This document shows, piece after piece, positions 14,186 to 26,802 of a stretch of 64,000 nt of DNA. The stretch spans positions 6,895,527 to 6,959,526 of the forward strand of contig OX457074.1 in the NCBI GenBank assembly GCA_949752795.1. The letters run 5' to 3'. The notes beneath the pieces are model-generated. The model made no database searches. It was not told where the DNA came from and worked only from the letters and a program-made list of their open reading frames with translations. This DNA comes from Hyperoodon ampullatus. Lineage: Eukaryota; Chordata; Mammalia; Artiodactyla; Ziphiidae. How positions within the stretch are numbered: the stretch's first letter is position 1; each line of letters begins with the position of its first letter. Position numbers and translations under genes: made by a program.

Positions 14186-14696
14186 CATTTTCAGAATTCC
14201 TGAACTTAATTTTACAGTGGGAGTTTTCATTGATTTTAAGTTAATGCATGAGTCAACCATAATACCAAGCCAGCGTGATCTAATGATATTTTAACAGACA
14301 CATATAGCATTTGAATGAAAGGATCTATTAGTCCAGCTGTAACGGGCCCACACCTAGTGATATTCTAATTGTATCACAATTTAAATGGTGCATTAAAAAA
14401 CAAACACATTCAGGCAGGGGCAATCAGGGTGTGAGGAGTCCAAGAACTTGAACGTTTTGCCCAGGAAGAAGACTTGGGGAGCAGGAAGTGAGGTTAGGAG
14501 AGAAAAATATAAATTACGGAAGAGTGGCTTTTCAAATACTTGGAGATCTGAAAGGGTGAATCACTCCAGAATCAGGATCTGTTTTCCCACAACATCTACT
14601 CCTGGATTCTGCCCTCTGTATGCAGAGGTTCCCCACCCTGGCTGCAGATCAGAATTACAAGGGCAGATATTTTTTTAAAAATAAAATAGAAGGCGG

Positions 14697-14905
14697 GCCT
14701 CCCTGGTGGCGCAGTGGTTGAGAGTCCGCCTGCCGATGCAGGGGATACGGGTTCGTGCCCCAGTCTGGGAGGATCCCATATGCCGCGGAGCGGCTGGGCC
14801 CGTGAGCCATGGCTGCTGAGCCTGCGCATCCGGAGCCTGTGCTCCGTAACGGGAGAGGCCACAACAGTGAGAGGCCCGCGTACCACAAAAAAATAAAAAA
14901 TAAAA
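14697..14905 (+). mobile_element. CHR SINE (young), first of a tandem pair
   Basis: Near-consensus copy with a poly-A/(AAAAAT)n tail. A second CHR of the same subfamily and orientation follows 25 bp later. Confidence 0.95.
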
Positions 14906-14930
14906 AATAAAAAATAAAATAGAAGGCTTC

Positions 14931-15145
14931 CCTGGTGGCGCAGTGGTTGAGAGTCCGCCTGCCGATGCAGGGGACACGGGTTCGTGCCCTGGTCCGGGAA
15001 GATCCCACATATACCGTGGAGTGGCTGGGCCCGTGAGCCATGGCCGCTGAGCCTGCGCGTCCGGAGCCTGTGCTCCGCAACGGGAGAGGCCACAACAGTG
15101 AGAGGCCCTCATACCGCAAAAAATAAACAAACAAACAAACAAAAT
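14931..15145 (+). mobile_element. CHR SINE (young), second of a tandem pair
   Basis: Near-consensus copy with a (CAAA)n/(AAAAT)n tail. Its head follows 'aaaatagaagg', the same bases that precede the first copy's head, suggesting insertion at or duplication of the same site. Confidence 0.95.
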
Positions 15146-15499
15146 AAAATAAAATAGAGATGCCCGGGAACCAAACCAGATGCCAAATGGGAATATTGCT
15201 GAGGGTGGGAACCAGGTTTCAATACTTTAAAGCTCCTCAGACAATGCTAAGGTGTGGCCAGACTGAGAACCTTGAAACAAGAGCAGAATCAGGTCTCACC
15301 CAGGATGGACATCACAATCACCTGAGAGGCTCTGAGATGCTGGAGGCTGGTCCTTACTCTACATGTACTGAATAATCATCCCCAAGGATGGGGTCCAGGC
15401 AGTTGTAATGAAGCAGAGTCCTGTGGACACTGCATCAGGGAACTATGGCATGAGATGAGGCTGGAGAAGGGTCTGGTGTAAGCCATAAGAAGAAACAGG

Positions 15500-15706
15500 G
15501 GGCTTCCCTGGTGGCGCAGTGGTTGAGAGTCCGCCTGCCGATGCAGGGGACACGGGTTTGTGTCCCGGTCCGGGAAGATCCCACATGCAGCGGAGCGGCT
15601 GGGCCCGTGAGCCATGGCTGCTGAGCCTGCGTGTCTGGAGCCTGTGCTCCGCAACGGGAGAGGCCACAACAGTGAGAAGCTCGCGTACCACAAAAAAAAA
15701 AAAAAA
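15500..15706 (+). mobile_element. CHR SINE (young) with perfect 13-bp TSD
   Basis: Low-divergence copy flanked by exact aagaagaaacagg at 15487-15499 and 15707-15719. Confidence 0.95.
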
Positions 15707-15799
15707 AAGAAGAAACAGGAACTCTCGCCCAAGAGTAATGGGGTTTTAAGCAGACAAGTGACAAGTCTGTAAGCAGATAGGTTAGGGGGTCCCTGCAGA

Positions 15800-16310
15800 A
15801 AGTGAACCAGGAATGGCTTTCTCAACATAAGAGAAGCCATTTTGGCCTAAGCCATTTTGTGATCTACGCCTGGCTGCAATGCTTGCCCTTGAACAGGTCT
15901 CAGTAATTAATGATCTTTAAGAGAACACAGGAGTGCACAAACTGAGAAAAGGCAGTCAAACAACAGCGAAGTAATAAGGCAGAGTCCTAGTTCCTCCTCA
16001 AGAGATATACATGACAATATATCTTTGAGTTCTGCAGGAACTAAGGCCCCCATCCAGGTGAAGGATAGAACAATGATGTTGACCCTCCTGACTTCAATCA
16101 ACTAAAGCTTGGACTCTGTAGACCTTTGCCCTAATTCTATGCTGAATTCCTCTCTGCCCAAGCCCCTTCATGAATATACGTGTACCCTTAGCTAAAAACT
16201 TCCCCGATTTTGCTGTTGGGGAGACACCGCTTTGGGAAAGATCCCGATGTTCTCCTTACTTGGACCTGAGCACTGTGACTCCATAACTTGCACTTGTAAC
16301 CTCTATGCCA
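15800..16310. repeat. Probable solo LTR of an old endogenous retrovirus
   Basis: 'aagccattttggcctaagcc' and a later 'gctgttggggagacaccgct' with 'gactccat' resemble class-I ERV LTRs. No retroviral coding sequence is visible beside it. The assignment rests on sequence texture only. Confidence 0.4.
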
Positions 16311-16627
16311 GACTGCCTGCCAGCCTGAGGACAGGAAGAGCCTGGGCTTTTGATCACCAGTGTGTCCTCCCCTTCACTCCCGCAGCATCCAGCAGGATGC
16401 CCAGCTCATAACAGATACTCAAAAAAACATATGGAATGAATAAACCACTGGTATGAATTACAGCTACACTGACTGCACCAGATTCTCCCAGGCAAGGACA
16501 CTGTGTCCAGTAAGAAGTATTCTGAGAAGCAGACCAACTCTTTCAGTTTTGCTGTTTGAAAAATTCAAGGATGACCCTTCAGTGACCTTTCAATAAGAGT
16601 AAAACCACAGCAACTCTCCCAGTTCAA

Positions 16628-16995
16628 AAACATACACCAGGCGCAGTAGTTAGGAGTCTGCCTGCCAATGCAGGGGACACACGTTCAAGCCCTGGTCCAA
16701 GAAGATCCCACATGCCATGGAGCAACTAAGCTCATGTGCCACAGCTGCTGAGCCTGCACTCTACAGCCCGCGAGCCACAACTACTGAGCCCGCGTGCCAC
16801 AACTACTGAAGCCCACATGCCTAGAGCCCATGCTCCACAACAAGAGAAGCCACTGCAATGAGAAGCCCGCGCACCGCAACAAAGGGTGGCCCCACTCACC
16901 GCAACTAGAGAAAGCCCGCGCACAGCAACAAAGACCCAACACAACCAAGAATAAATAAATAAAATAAATAAATTTAAATATATATATAAATAATA
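16628..16995 (+). mobile_element. CHR SINE (long form, head truncated)
   Basis: Begins inside the head (ccaggcgcagtagttagg) and continues through ccaatgcaggggacacac to an (AAAT)n/(TA)n tail. More diverged than most copies here. Confidence 0.9.
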
Positions 16996-18079
16996 AAAAA
17001 AAAACCATACATACACCAGCTTCACACTGTCCCACCCAAAATCTTTACCCCAGGCTAAGGCTCCCCAACTCCTCAGCCAACTTTGGCCCCTCCAGCTCCT
17101 CTCTCCAGCCTCAAGATGACTTTCAAAATGTCAAGTCAACTCATCTCCCCATCGCCTTCGCCTCCACCCCCACAGACTTCGCTCCTTTCTCAAAGATGCT
17201 CTTGCCTAAAATGTTTTTCCCCTTGGTGGCATTATATGTCCCTTTCTTGTCTCCGCTGGAGAGGCATTCCCTAACCCTACCCATAGTCCAACCACTGCTT
17301 CAACTCGGAATGCCCACAGTACTTAGGTATGTGGCTGAGGCTTTTTTTTGGTTTTGATTCCATCTCCTCCATCTGACCCTCACATATATCATTCTGATAC
17401 CAAATTTAAGACACCAAATGAGCATTTCCTTTATAGCTTCCTTTACTCACACATATAAACACCACCTCCACTGCAAAAGTTCCTACTGAACACTCACCGA
17501 TGGCTATAATACTGAAAAGTATAGCACCAATACGCAACCGCATCTAGGAAAACAAGATTAGCTCTACCCTGTATGATTGGTTACCTAGAATTTGGAGGTT
17601 TTTCTAGAGAGAAGCAAAGCATCCTTCCAATGAGCTTTGAATGCTGAGGGACTCACCCTCACAGGAATCAGAGGCAAGCTACCAACTTTTACAAACAGGA
17701 GTTTAGTCTTTGAGAAACAACTGTTAAGTTGGGCAAGCAAACCATCATGTCAAAATTTCCAGGCTTAAAGGCAACAAAGGGAGGAGGAGGGCAAGCTGCT
17801 GGGAAAAAAAAAGCCTGTAAGTACTGTTATCTTTGGTCAAAGCCCAAATAAGAGTCAAAAAGCATCCATTGATCTAGAATGCTATGTAAGTTAGAAATAA
17901 ATTCTTTTAAGACAGACAAATAAAGCAGAGAAAGGGAACTTAAATTTCTAAATCTCAGTGCCACAGACCCACAATATAGTTCAACACTTATTGAAGAGAA
18001 GGAAGAACCCTTTCTTCAATTTATTCAGGTCACTTTCCCTGTAAGAGATATTAAGGTAATCTTGGTCACTTAGCATGGA

Positions 18080-18690
18080 GCACCGTATAACTGGGGCTGA
18101 GAATCCATATCCATGGATCCTGTGTTAGAACTCCTTCCTTCAAAGTAACTATGGTTTGGGGGCAGAACCTCAAATTCAAAGGGCATTTGTGGTGGTTGCC
18201 ACACACATTAGAATGCCCCCAATTCTCCCATACTACTCCTGTTGGGAGAAGGGGTCTTTGTTCCCTTTCGTTGAATCTAGCTAAACCCATGACTGCTCCA
18301 ACCAACAGAAGTATTGATATGCAACTATAAAGGCCTAATTTTCTCAGAAAGCTCATTTTCCAGAAACCAACCAACATCCTGTGAGAAACCCAAGGCCAGA
18401 GAGGTCACACAGAGGCAGCTGGTGTACAGTCCCAGCTGAGATCAGCCTTTGATTCATCCTGGCCCAGCCATCAGATATGTGAGTGAAGCAGCTTCCTGAT
18501 GATAACTGCCCCCAGATGTTCAAGTCTTCCCAGTGAGGCCTCAGACGTTGTGGAGCAAAGACAAGCCATCTCTGCCGTGCTATCCAAATCCCTGCCCACA
18601 GAATCTGTCAGCACAATAAAATGGTTGCTGCTTTATGCTACTAAATTTCAGTTGGTTTATGGCACTTGGTGACTAGAACATTTTTACTAA
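18080..18690. repeat. MaLR/MLT-type LTR relic
   Basis: The segment ends with 'gctgctttatgctactaaat' and contains an AATAAA (18617-18622), as expected for the 3' part of an ancient MaLR LTR. No internal sequence is visible. The name is by resemblance. Confidence 0.4.
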
Positions 18691-19013
18691 CATAGTGATG
18701 GAATACCATCTTGATAGAGTCCAACTTCCGTGAGAAAGGAATTTGGAGTTTTAAAGGGAAAGGCTTTGCTTTTAAAACTCTTTCACTAGTTAATCTCTTC
18801 TTTCCTTTATGCACGCATTTTCTAAATGATTCATCCAGTCTCACTCCTTCAAAATAACATCTGACAATCCCCAAATTTACATCTCCAGCCCTAGCCTTTC
18901 CCATGAACTCGAGTCCTCTATCTCACTGCCTACTCAATATCTCCACTTGGGTGTCTAACAACATCCCAAATTTAATGTACCCCAAACTAACCCTTTCATT
19001 AAAAACCTCTCCC

Positions 19014-19357
19014 TGGACTTCCCTGGTGGTGCAGTGGTTAAGAATCCACCTGCCAATGCAGGAGACACGGGTTTGATCCCTGGTCTGGGAAGATCCCACA
19101 TGCCACGGAGCAACTAAGCCCATGAGCCACAACTACTGAGCCTGTGCTCTGAAGCCTGTGAGCCACAACTACTGAGCCCGTGAGCCACAACTACTGAAGC
19201 CTAGAGCCCGTGCTCCACAACAAGAGAAGCCATCGCAATAAGAAGCCTGCGCACCGCAACAAACAGTAGCCCCTGCTCACCGCAACTAGAGAAAGCCTGC
19301 GTGCAGCAAAGAAGACCCAACACAGCCAAAAATAAATAAATAAATTTATTTTTAAAA
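19014..19357 (+). mobile_element. CHR SINE with perfect 13-bp TSD
   Basis: Long-form CHR flanked by aaaaacctctccc at 19001-19013 and 19358-19370. Confidence 0.95.
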
Positions 19358-19550
19358 AAAAACCTCTCCCACCCAACTTCCCCTCCCAATCTTCCCCATT
19401 TTAGCAAATGACACCTCCACTCTTGCATGTGCTCACACTAAAAACCTTTAATATAAGCCGGCTCCTCTTCCTCCTTCTCTCTGCTTCTCTCCCCCCAACA
19501 TCCAATCCATTAACAAATCCTGTGGACTCTACCTTCAAAACATACCTAGA

Positions 19551-19845
19551 GGGCTTCCCTGGTGGCGTAGTGGTTGAGAATCTGCCTGCCAATGCAGGGG
19601 ACACGGGTTCGAGCCCTGGTCTGGGAAGATCCCACATGCCGCGGAGCAACTAGGCCCGTGTGCCACAACTACTGAGCCTGCGCGTCTGCAGCCTGTGCTC
19701 CGCAACAAGAGAGGCCACGATAGTGAGAGGCCCACACACCGCGATGAAGAGTGGTCCCCACTTGCTGCAACTAGAGAAAGCCCTCGCACAGAAACCAAGA
19801 CCCAAGACAGCCAAAAAATAAATTAATTAATTAATTTCAAAAAAA
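19551..19845 (+). mobile_element. CHR SINE with TSD
   Basis: Head gggcttccctggtggcgtag and tail (AATT)n plus poly-A. The flanks aaaacatacctaga and aaaacatatctaga differ by one base. Confidence 0.94.
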
Positions 19846-20029
19846 AAACATATCTAGAATGTGAGCAATTCTCACTACCTCCACTGCGACAATCTTAATC
19901 CAAGCCGCCATCAGCTCTCACCTAAACTACTGTACTAAACTCCTAGCTGATGCTTGATGCTCTCACTCCTGTCCCACTACAGTCTATTCTCCACATTATA
20001 GATCTTTTCAAAATATAAGTCAGATCATT

Positions 20030-20480
20030 TCATTCCTCTGCTCAAAACCCACTCAGAAGAAGATCCAAACCCCCACCATGGTCCACCAGAGAGCTAGTCC
20101 ATTTTGCCCTGGGTGCCTCTCTGACCTCTCCCACTGCTCATTTCTGCTTCTGGAACACACCACACCCATTTCTGCCCTAGGCCTTTTGTACCTTCTTCTC
20201 TCTCCTGGAAAGCTCTTCCCCTGGACAGCTACCTGGCTCTCTCCCTCACTTCATTCAGGTCTCTGTGCAAATGTCCCTTGACACCACTATCGAAAACAGC
20301 ACATCTACCCCTGCGGAATTTTTCTTCACATACTCATCACCATCCAATACGCCACAGATTTCTTTTTTGTTTCTCTCCTCCATCACCACCCGCTAGGGAT
20401 ATGAGCTCCATGAGAACAGACTTTCTTCTGTTCACTGCTACTTCCCCAGTACCTAGAGAATGCTCAAATAATTGTTGAAT
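20030..20480. repeat. L2-like old LINE relic
   Basis: 'ccctggacagctacctggct' and 'tcaggtctctgtgcaaatg' resemble the conserved L2 3' end, which recurs at 36400-36560 and 41400-41570. Orientation was not determined. Confidence 0.45.
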
Positions 20481-21483
20481 AAAGGAATGAAAATTAATAA
20501 GTTAAAAAAATCTGTAACATACTTTTAGCACAAAGACTGAAATACCGTAAGCAGCTAACTAACTTCACATAATGGCATAAGCTAGTCTTCCTTAAGCATG
20601 AGCTAATAGGTACAATAATTCATAAAAATTTTCTATAAGTGACCAAGCAGATATGTAGTTTCCCAACAGAAGAATTTATATGAAAATGTAAGCATCACAA
20701 AAATTTTCTTTTACTATAAGGCTTTTCCCATCAAGCTAAACTGTTACACAGTAGAGTTGTTACTCCTTAAGTCGCAATAATGAGACTTTAGCTCCCTGCC
20801 ACCATCTAAAAGGGGACATTACATGACATGAGCCTGTTGGTAGTACCAGAGAACTGAAGAAATTATATAACTAAATACTGACATATAGACACTGAAATGA
20901 GGTATCTCATAAAACATAAAACCACTCGGATGAGTAAGTCTATTTTGAGATATTCCCAAAGTGAAAGGTCTAAGACCCAACCTAGAATCAGTAGTAAACC
21001 TCTTTACACAGGAAATCTATTGCCTGCTTTTCAACGCTGTACCCTCAAGACACTTGGGCTCCAACTCAATAACAAAAAGCAGATAGTTGTTGTTATTGTT
21101 GTTGTTGTTTAAGAGCTCTTAAAATATATAAAATCCAACCTCTTCACTTCACAGGCATGGAAACAGACCACTGACATGACCATTGGGAACAACATCCAAT
21201 AATCAGTCTAGTGTTGTTTCCACCACAAAACAGGGCAAGGAGTAGGTCAAACCTTCAATTTTACAACTAGAAAAATACGACTAGAATGGTGGGGAAAATT
21301 CTGATTACAAAGCAAAAATCTTCTATCCAGGCAGAAAAAAAGGGTCACAGTTGCTATTCCTCTGAAGAATATGTTGGGGTCTGAAAAAAAAGTTTATCAC
21401 ATAACTGTGACCTCAGTAGACAAAAATGCACAGAAACAAAATATATCATTTTCTCAGAGGTTTTCTTTTATTTTCTTCCTCAG

Positions 21484-21900
21484 TTTTATTGAGCTATAAT
21501 TGACATATAACATTGTATTCATTTTAGGTATACAACACAGTGATTTGAAATATGTGTATATTGTGAACTGCTTACCACAGTAAGTTTAGTTAACATCCAT
21601 CACTTCACAAAGTTAGTTTTTTTTTCTTGTGATGAGAACTTTTAAGGTCTACTCTCTTCACAACTTTCAAACATACAAGGGAGTTAGTTCCCTGGTGGCC
21701 TAGTGGTTAGGATTCTGGGCTTTCACTGCCGTGGCCCAGGTTCAGTCCTTGGTTGGGGAACTGAGATCCCGCATAGCTGTTCAGTGCAGCCAAAATTAAA
21801 AACAAAACAAACAAAAAATGAACAAACCAAAAAAAACCATACAATACAGTGTGGTTAAGTATGGTCATCATGCTATACACTACATCTCCATCTCAGAGGC
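21484..21900 (-). mobile_element. Old L1 3' end, inverted and split by a CHR
   Basis: 'ttttattgagctataattga' and 'ggtatacaacacagtga' are the reverse complement of an L1M 3' end. This puts an AATAAA on the STAT3 sense strand. The CHR at about 21681-21830 is inserted within it, and L1-like sequence resumes at 'gtatggtcatcatgctatac'. Confidence 0.7.
21681..21830 (+). mobile_element. CHR SINE (short) inside an old L1
   Basis: 'agttccctggtggcctagtg' through 'ttggttggggaactgagatc' to an A-rich (AAAC)n tail. Confidence 0.88.
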
Positions 21901-23324
21901 TTTCTAGCCAACTTGTGACATTTAGAAGGCCACATGTAGAGGTATCAGTGGTTCACTGAACATTTGAGTGCCTCTTTCCCAGGCGCTTTGCTAAGCCCCA
22001 AGGAACACAGAATTGGAGAATTCATAGTCTCTCTGCCAGAGTGAGAGGAATGCACAGGTCCAGGGTGTACTCCTGGAAGATAACTCCAAAATAACAAGGT
22101 GAATGGTTTTCCTGGGACTTGTCCAAACTCGTCCCTCCTGTCAAGGAAGATACAGTTTTGAAAGAAAGGCAGACAAATAACAAGGTAATTACATGGAAAT
22201 GGAGTGGTGCTATACTTTACAAGGTACACTGGCTTTCCAAGGTACAGTAGCTCTGCAGGAGAGCTGGTAATGCTAGAGAGGAAGGGATAGCCAGTCCAAG
22301 CAGAGGGACCAGCATGTGCAAACACAGGGGTGCTCAAGAGGACATGACACAGATCTTCTGGTTAAACATGACCCACAGGCCTTCTAAAGTGACAGTAAAG
22401 CAGGGGCAATGGGTACAAACCCACAAGGACAAAGAATGGGAAATGAGATGACACTGGACAAAAGATGTCAGTAAAATTCTGGAATCCAGAAAGCAGACTG
22501 ATGGTAACTGCCTAGCACAGCTGAGAAAACTGAACAGTAAGTGTATGCTGTATAACCCTGAAAAAGCTCAAAGTTGGAGGCGGTAGGTATGGTTGAAGGG
22601 ACGGATAAGAAGTTTAGCTAAAAATAGGAGAACTGGTTGAAAAATCTGTATAAAAAACATTTAGATCCTCCAGATAACTACCTTTCCCCGAACCCAGCAG
22701 AAGACAGAAAGAATACTTCTGAAGAAAACCTCCAACATGAGAGAGAGATGAACAAAAGAAAAGAGGAATTCAGGAATCAGAAAATACTAGGCGTATACAA
22801 AAATTTCACAAAACTATAAATAATATCCTCAAAGAGACAAATTATATATGTCTCAGGAATAGGATAAAAATGAAGATGAAAATGGCAACTGAGAAAGGAC
22901 TCTTGAAATTGAGAATGACACCCAGAATTTAAAACTAAATAGATGGGTTGAAAGAGCCAAGGAAACCTCCTGGAATATAATCCACAACAAAAAAGATGGA
23001 AAATCGAAGCAGAGGGGAAACAAAACACAACTCAGATGATCTGTGTCCAAAAGATCCAATATCTGACCAAGAGGATTCACAGAAAAAGAGAAGGGGAAAA
23101 TGGTAAAGTGGGAATTATCAAAGAAATCATACGAATGTCCCTTTCCAGATTGAAAGGGACCCATCTAGAACCCAATCCAATGAATGAAAATAAACCCGCA
23201 TGAAGGCACATTCTGTGAAATTTCAGAACAGTGGGAATGAAGAAGTCATATAAACTTCCAGAGAAAAGAACCAGGTCTCTTGGAGAGGATCAGAAATCAG
23301 AACAGCATCAAACTTTCAACACAG

Positions 23325-23615
23325 GGACTTCCCTGGTGGCACAGTGGTTAAGAATCCGCCTGCCAATGCAGGGAACTCAGGTTTGAGCCCTGGTCCCGGA
23401 AGATCCCACACGCTGTGGAGCAGCTAAGCCCGTGCACCACAACTACTGAGCCCATGTGCCACAACTGAAGCCCGTGCGCCTAGAGCCCGTGCTCCACAAC
23501 AAGAGAAGCCACTGCAGTGAGAAGCCCGCGCACCACAACAAAGAGTAGCCCCCACTCGCCGCAACTAGAGAAAGCCCACGCGCAGCAATGCAGACCCAAC
23601 ACAGCCAAAAAAAAA
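23325..23615 (+). mobile_element. CHR SINE with perfect 15-bp TSD
   Basis: Long-form CHR bounded by exact aaactttcaacacag at 23310-23324 and 23616-23630. Confidence 0.96.
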
Positions 23616-24344
23616 AAACTTTCAACACAGACACTGAAAGATTCAAAGCCAACTGAGCCAACAATGCCTTCGAAATGATGAACAAATGATTCAGTGCCCA
23701 CCCAAACGATCATTCAAGTGTGAAGAAAGAATAAAGAGATTTCAGATGCTCAAAAGAAAATTTACTTCCCAGGCACTGTTTCCTGATAGCGTGTTACTAG
23801 AATTTGTGGTTCAGCAAATGAAGCAATCAAGCCAGAAAGAGGAAGATGCGAGATCTAGGAAAAAGGGAATCTGACATAGGAGAGTAATAAAAGGAGACCC
23901 AGATTGCAGCAGGATGATGGGGTGAGAGGGATGTCAAGAAAACGATGAGTAGATTGTCAATGTGTTTAAATATCTGAAGTAAACTGCCAGGCATTTGAGA
24001 GAACTGCTGGAACATTTGGGGAAAGTTAGCAATACGTGTAAGAAAACTAAATCAATTTTTAAGATAAAAACATTAACTCCAGAAAAAACAAATATTTACA
24101 TGAGAAAGGAAATGTAATCATAGTACACTACTTGGCTTATCAGTGAACAATACTTATTTAGTCAAAATAAAATGCATGATTTAGTGGTTTAACTAAAGTG
24201 GTTTAAAGATTATGATGATAAAAAATAAAAATAAAAAATAAAAATTATTATTTCATTGTGAGGTATGGGAAGGAAGAGCGGTGGTGAAAGAAAACCTTCA
24301 CCAATGGTAAAAGGAAGTTAAAAGGTGTCTAAGATTTGATATTT

Positions 24345-24606
24345 CAAAAGGAGTAGTGTATCAGGGGATGGGGAGATAAACTGGGAGATTGGGACTGACA
24401 TATACACACTACTATATACAAAATAGATAACTAAAAAGAACCTGCTGTAGAGTACAGGGAACTCTACTCAACACTCTGTAATGGCCTATATGGGAAAAGA
24501 ATCTACAAAAGAGTGGATATATGTACATGTACAACTGAGCACTTTGCTGTACATCGGAAACACAACATTTTCAATCAACTATACTCCAATAAAATTTTTT
24601 TTTAAA
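24345..24606 (+). mobile_element. L1 3'-end fragment
   Basis: 'gggactgacatatacacac', 'ctgtagagtacagggaactc' and a terminal tactccaataaaat with poly-T/A mark an L1 3' UTR, antisense to STAT3. Confidence 0.88.
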
Positions 24607-24959
24607 TAGCAGCATAAGCTTATTGCCTAGAAGCATAGAAGTAAATACCCCCCCAAAAAAGCTAAATGCTTTCAAAGCAGCTGTCTCTGGGAAGCAATAC
24701 TTGGAAATGAGAATGGATGGGACAGGTGACTATTGTTTTCAACATGAGTCTTTCAATACTCTTCAGGTTCTAAATTATTTGTATGCATTACTCTGGAGAA
24801 AAATTTAAACTGTGTTTTAAGGTGAAATGCTTAGTACCAAAATAAAATAAAATTGATGCAACATCATTTTATGTTCTCTCAGAAGGAGCCTACTTACTCG
24901 AATCACTGACCCATTCATTTGTTCATTCATTAAAAAAAAAAAATACAAAAACCCTTCAG

Positions 24960-25170
24960 GGACTTCCCTGGTGGCGCAGTGGTTGAGAGTCCACCTGCCG
25001 ATTCAGGGGACACAGGTTCGTGTCCCGGTCTGGGAAGATCCCACATGCCGCGGAGCGGTTGGGCCCGTGAGCCATGGCCGCTGAGCCTGCGCATCCAGAG
25101 CCTGTGCTCCGCAACAGGAGAGGCCACAACAGTGAGAGGCCCACGTACTGAAAAAAAAAAAAAAAAAAAA
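24960..25170 (+). mobile_element. CHR SINE (young) with TSD
   Basis: Near-consensus copy with a 20-base poly-A tail. Both flanks read aaaacccttcag. Confidence 0.95.
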
Positions 25171-25984
25171 ACCCTTCAGTAGTATAGAGTGGTGAACAGG
25201 ACAGACGGGCCTCTTCCTTCCTTGAGATGGAGGAAGACAGACAAGTAAATGAGGAGGATAATTACCACTTGTGATAAGAGCAGTAAAGATGTAGGATAGT
25301 GAGTGACTGGGGTCATACTTCAGATATGGCATCTGGAAGGATGTAAGCTATTTGTTCTGACTCCTAAAGGAAAAGGGACCTTATTATGTTAAAAATCTCA
25401 GATTGGAGTTTCCAGGACCAAAGAGAGTGTAAATTCAAATCTTAAAATGGACAGGCCTATGCTTAGGAATTCTTTTAGACTTGGCCGACTCCTCACCAAG
25501 AGCAAGACCCTGTCTGCTGCCTAGAGGGGCTGTTAAACTAAAAATCTTTAGCAATGGGGATAGGGGAATGTCCCCCACACCCACACCCATCATAGGCTGA
25601 CTTCTCCCTTATTTTGGTGCGATTCCATTTGATTTTTGCCTCTGAAGATTTCCCTAATTTCCTGGAGAGCTCAGTGTATCCAACATTTCTTGGTGTTTTG
25701 TAGGGGAGGTTTTCAGGGTATCTAGTCTACCATAGAGCAGGACCAGAAGTCAGGACGAGATAAGTAAAGGAATTTAGGAAAACTTTAGAGGTAGAACCAG
25801 CAGCAGGACTTGCTGATGATTTGAAGAGAAGCAGAGGTATGAGAGAAAGGGGGAATTAAGGCTATTCCTAGGTTTTTGGCTTGTACCATGGGCTAGGTGA
25901 TGATGCCATTTACTTAGATGGGGAAAGCTGAGTGGGGAAAAGGGCACAAGCTTGTGGTCAGAAAGCTTAAGAGTTCTGTTTCTT

Positions 25985-26200
25985 GGGGGGAGGTTTAAAT
26001 TAGGAGCATGGGATTAACAGATATACACCACTATATATAAAATAAACAACAAGGATTTACTTTATAGCCCAGGGAACCATATTCAATATCTTGTAATAAC
26101 CTATAATAGTAAAGAATCTGAAAATATTTATATATATATTTAACTGAATCACTTTGCTGTACACCTGAAACTAACACAATACTGTAAATCAATTACTTCA
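25985..26200 (+). mobile_element. L1 3'-end fragment
   Basis: 'gggattaacagatatacacc' through 'ctgaaactaacacaatactg' is an L1 3' UTR. A CHR is inserted at its very end. Confidence 0.87.
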
Positions 26201-26204
26201 TTTT

Positions 26205-26332
26205 GTTTTAATTTATTTTTTTGGCTGCACCACGCAGCATGTGGGATCTTAGTTCCCCAACCAGCGATCAAACCTGTGCCCCCTGCATTGGAAGCGTGAA
26301 GTCTTAACCACTGGACCGCCAGGGAAGTCCCC
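26205..26332 (-). mobile_element. CHR SINE (short, inverted)
   Basis: 'ttggctgcaccacgcagcat' through 'tggaccgccagggaagtccc'. The T-rich left end is its A-tail. The flanks aattactt and aactactt are consistent with insertion into the L1 end. Confidence 0.92.
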
Positions 26333-26601
26333 AACTACTTCAATTCTTTAAAAAAGAGTTATGTTTTAGACAAGATAAATAGGAGATAACTACAACTGTC
26401 CAAGGGGAGATGTCAATTAAGCAGCAATAAAAAGAAATGTACTATCAAGCCTTGAAAAGACATGGGGAATCTGAATGAATGTTGCCAAGTGAAAGAAGGC
26501 AGTCTGAAATGGCTACATACTGTATGATTCCAACTGTATGATTCCAACTGTATGACATTCTGGAAAAGATAAAACTATGCAGATATTAAAAAAGATCAGT
26601 G

Positions 26602-26802
26602 GGGCTTCCCTGGTGGCGCAGTGGTTGAGAGTCCGCCTGCCGATGCAGGGGACACGGGTTCGTGCCCCGGTCCGGGAAGATCCCACGTGCCGCGGAGCGG
26701 CTGGGCCCATGAGCCATGGCCACTGAGCCTGCGCGTCCGGAGCCTGTGCTCCGCAACGGGAGAGGCCACAACAGTGAGAGGCCCACGTACCACAAAAAAA
26801 AT
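26602..26802 (+). mobile_element. CHR SINE (young subfamily)
   Basis: Close to consensus with a short poly-A tail after 'gaggcccacgtaccac'. Confidence 0.95.

Noticed and set aside
14596..15134. Several overlapping minus-strand frames of 150-165 codons
   Set aside because: They are translations of the two CHR SINEs. The same peptides (PLPLRSTGSG, SHCCGLSRCG) recur at every CHR copy in the window.
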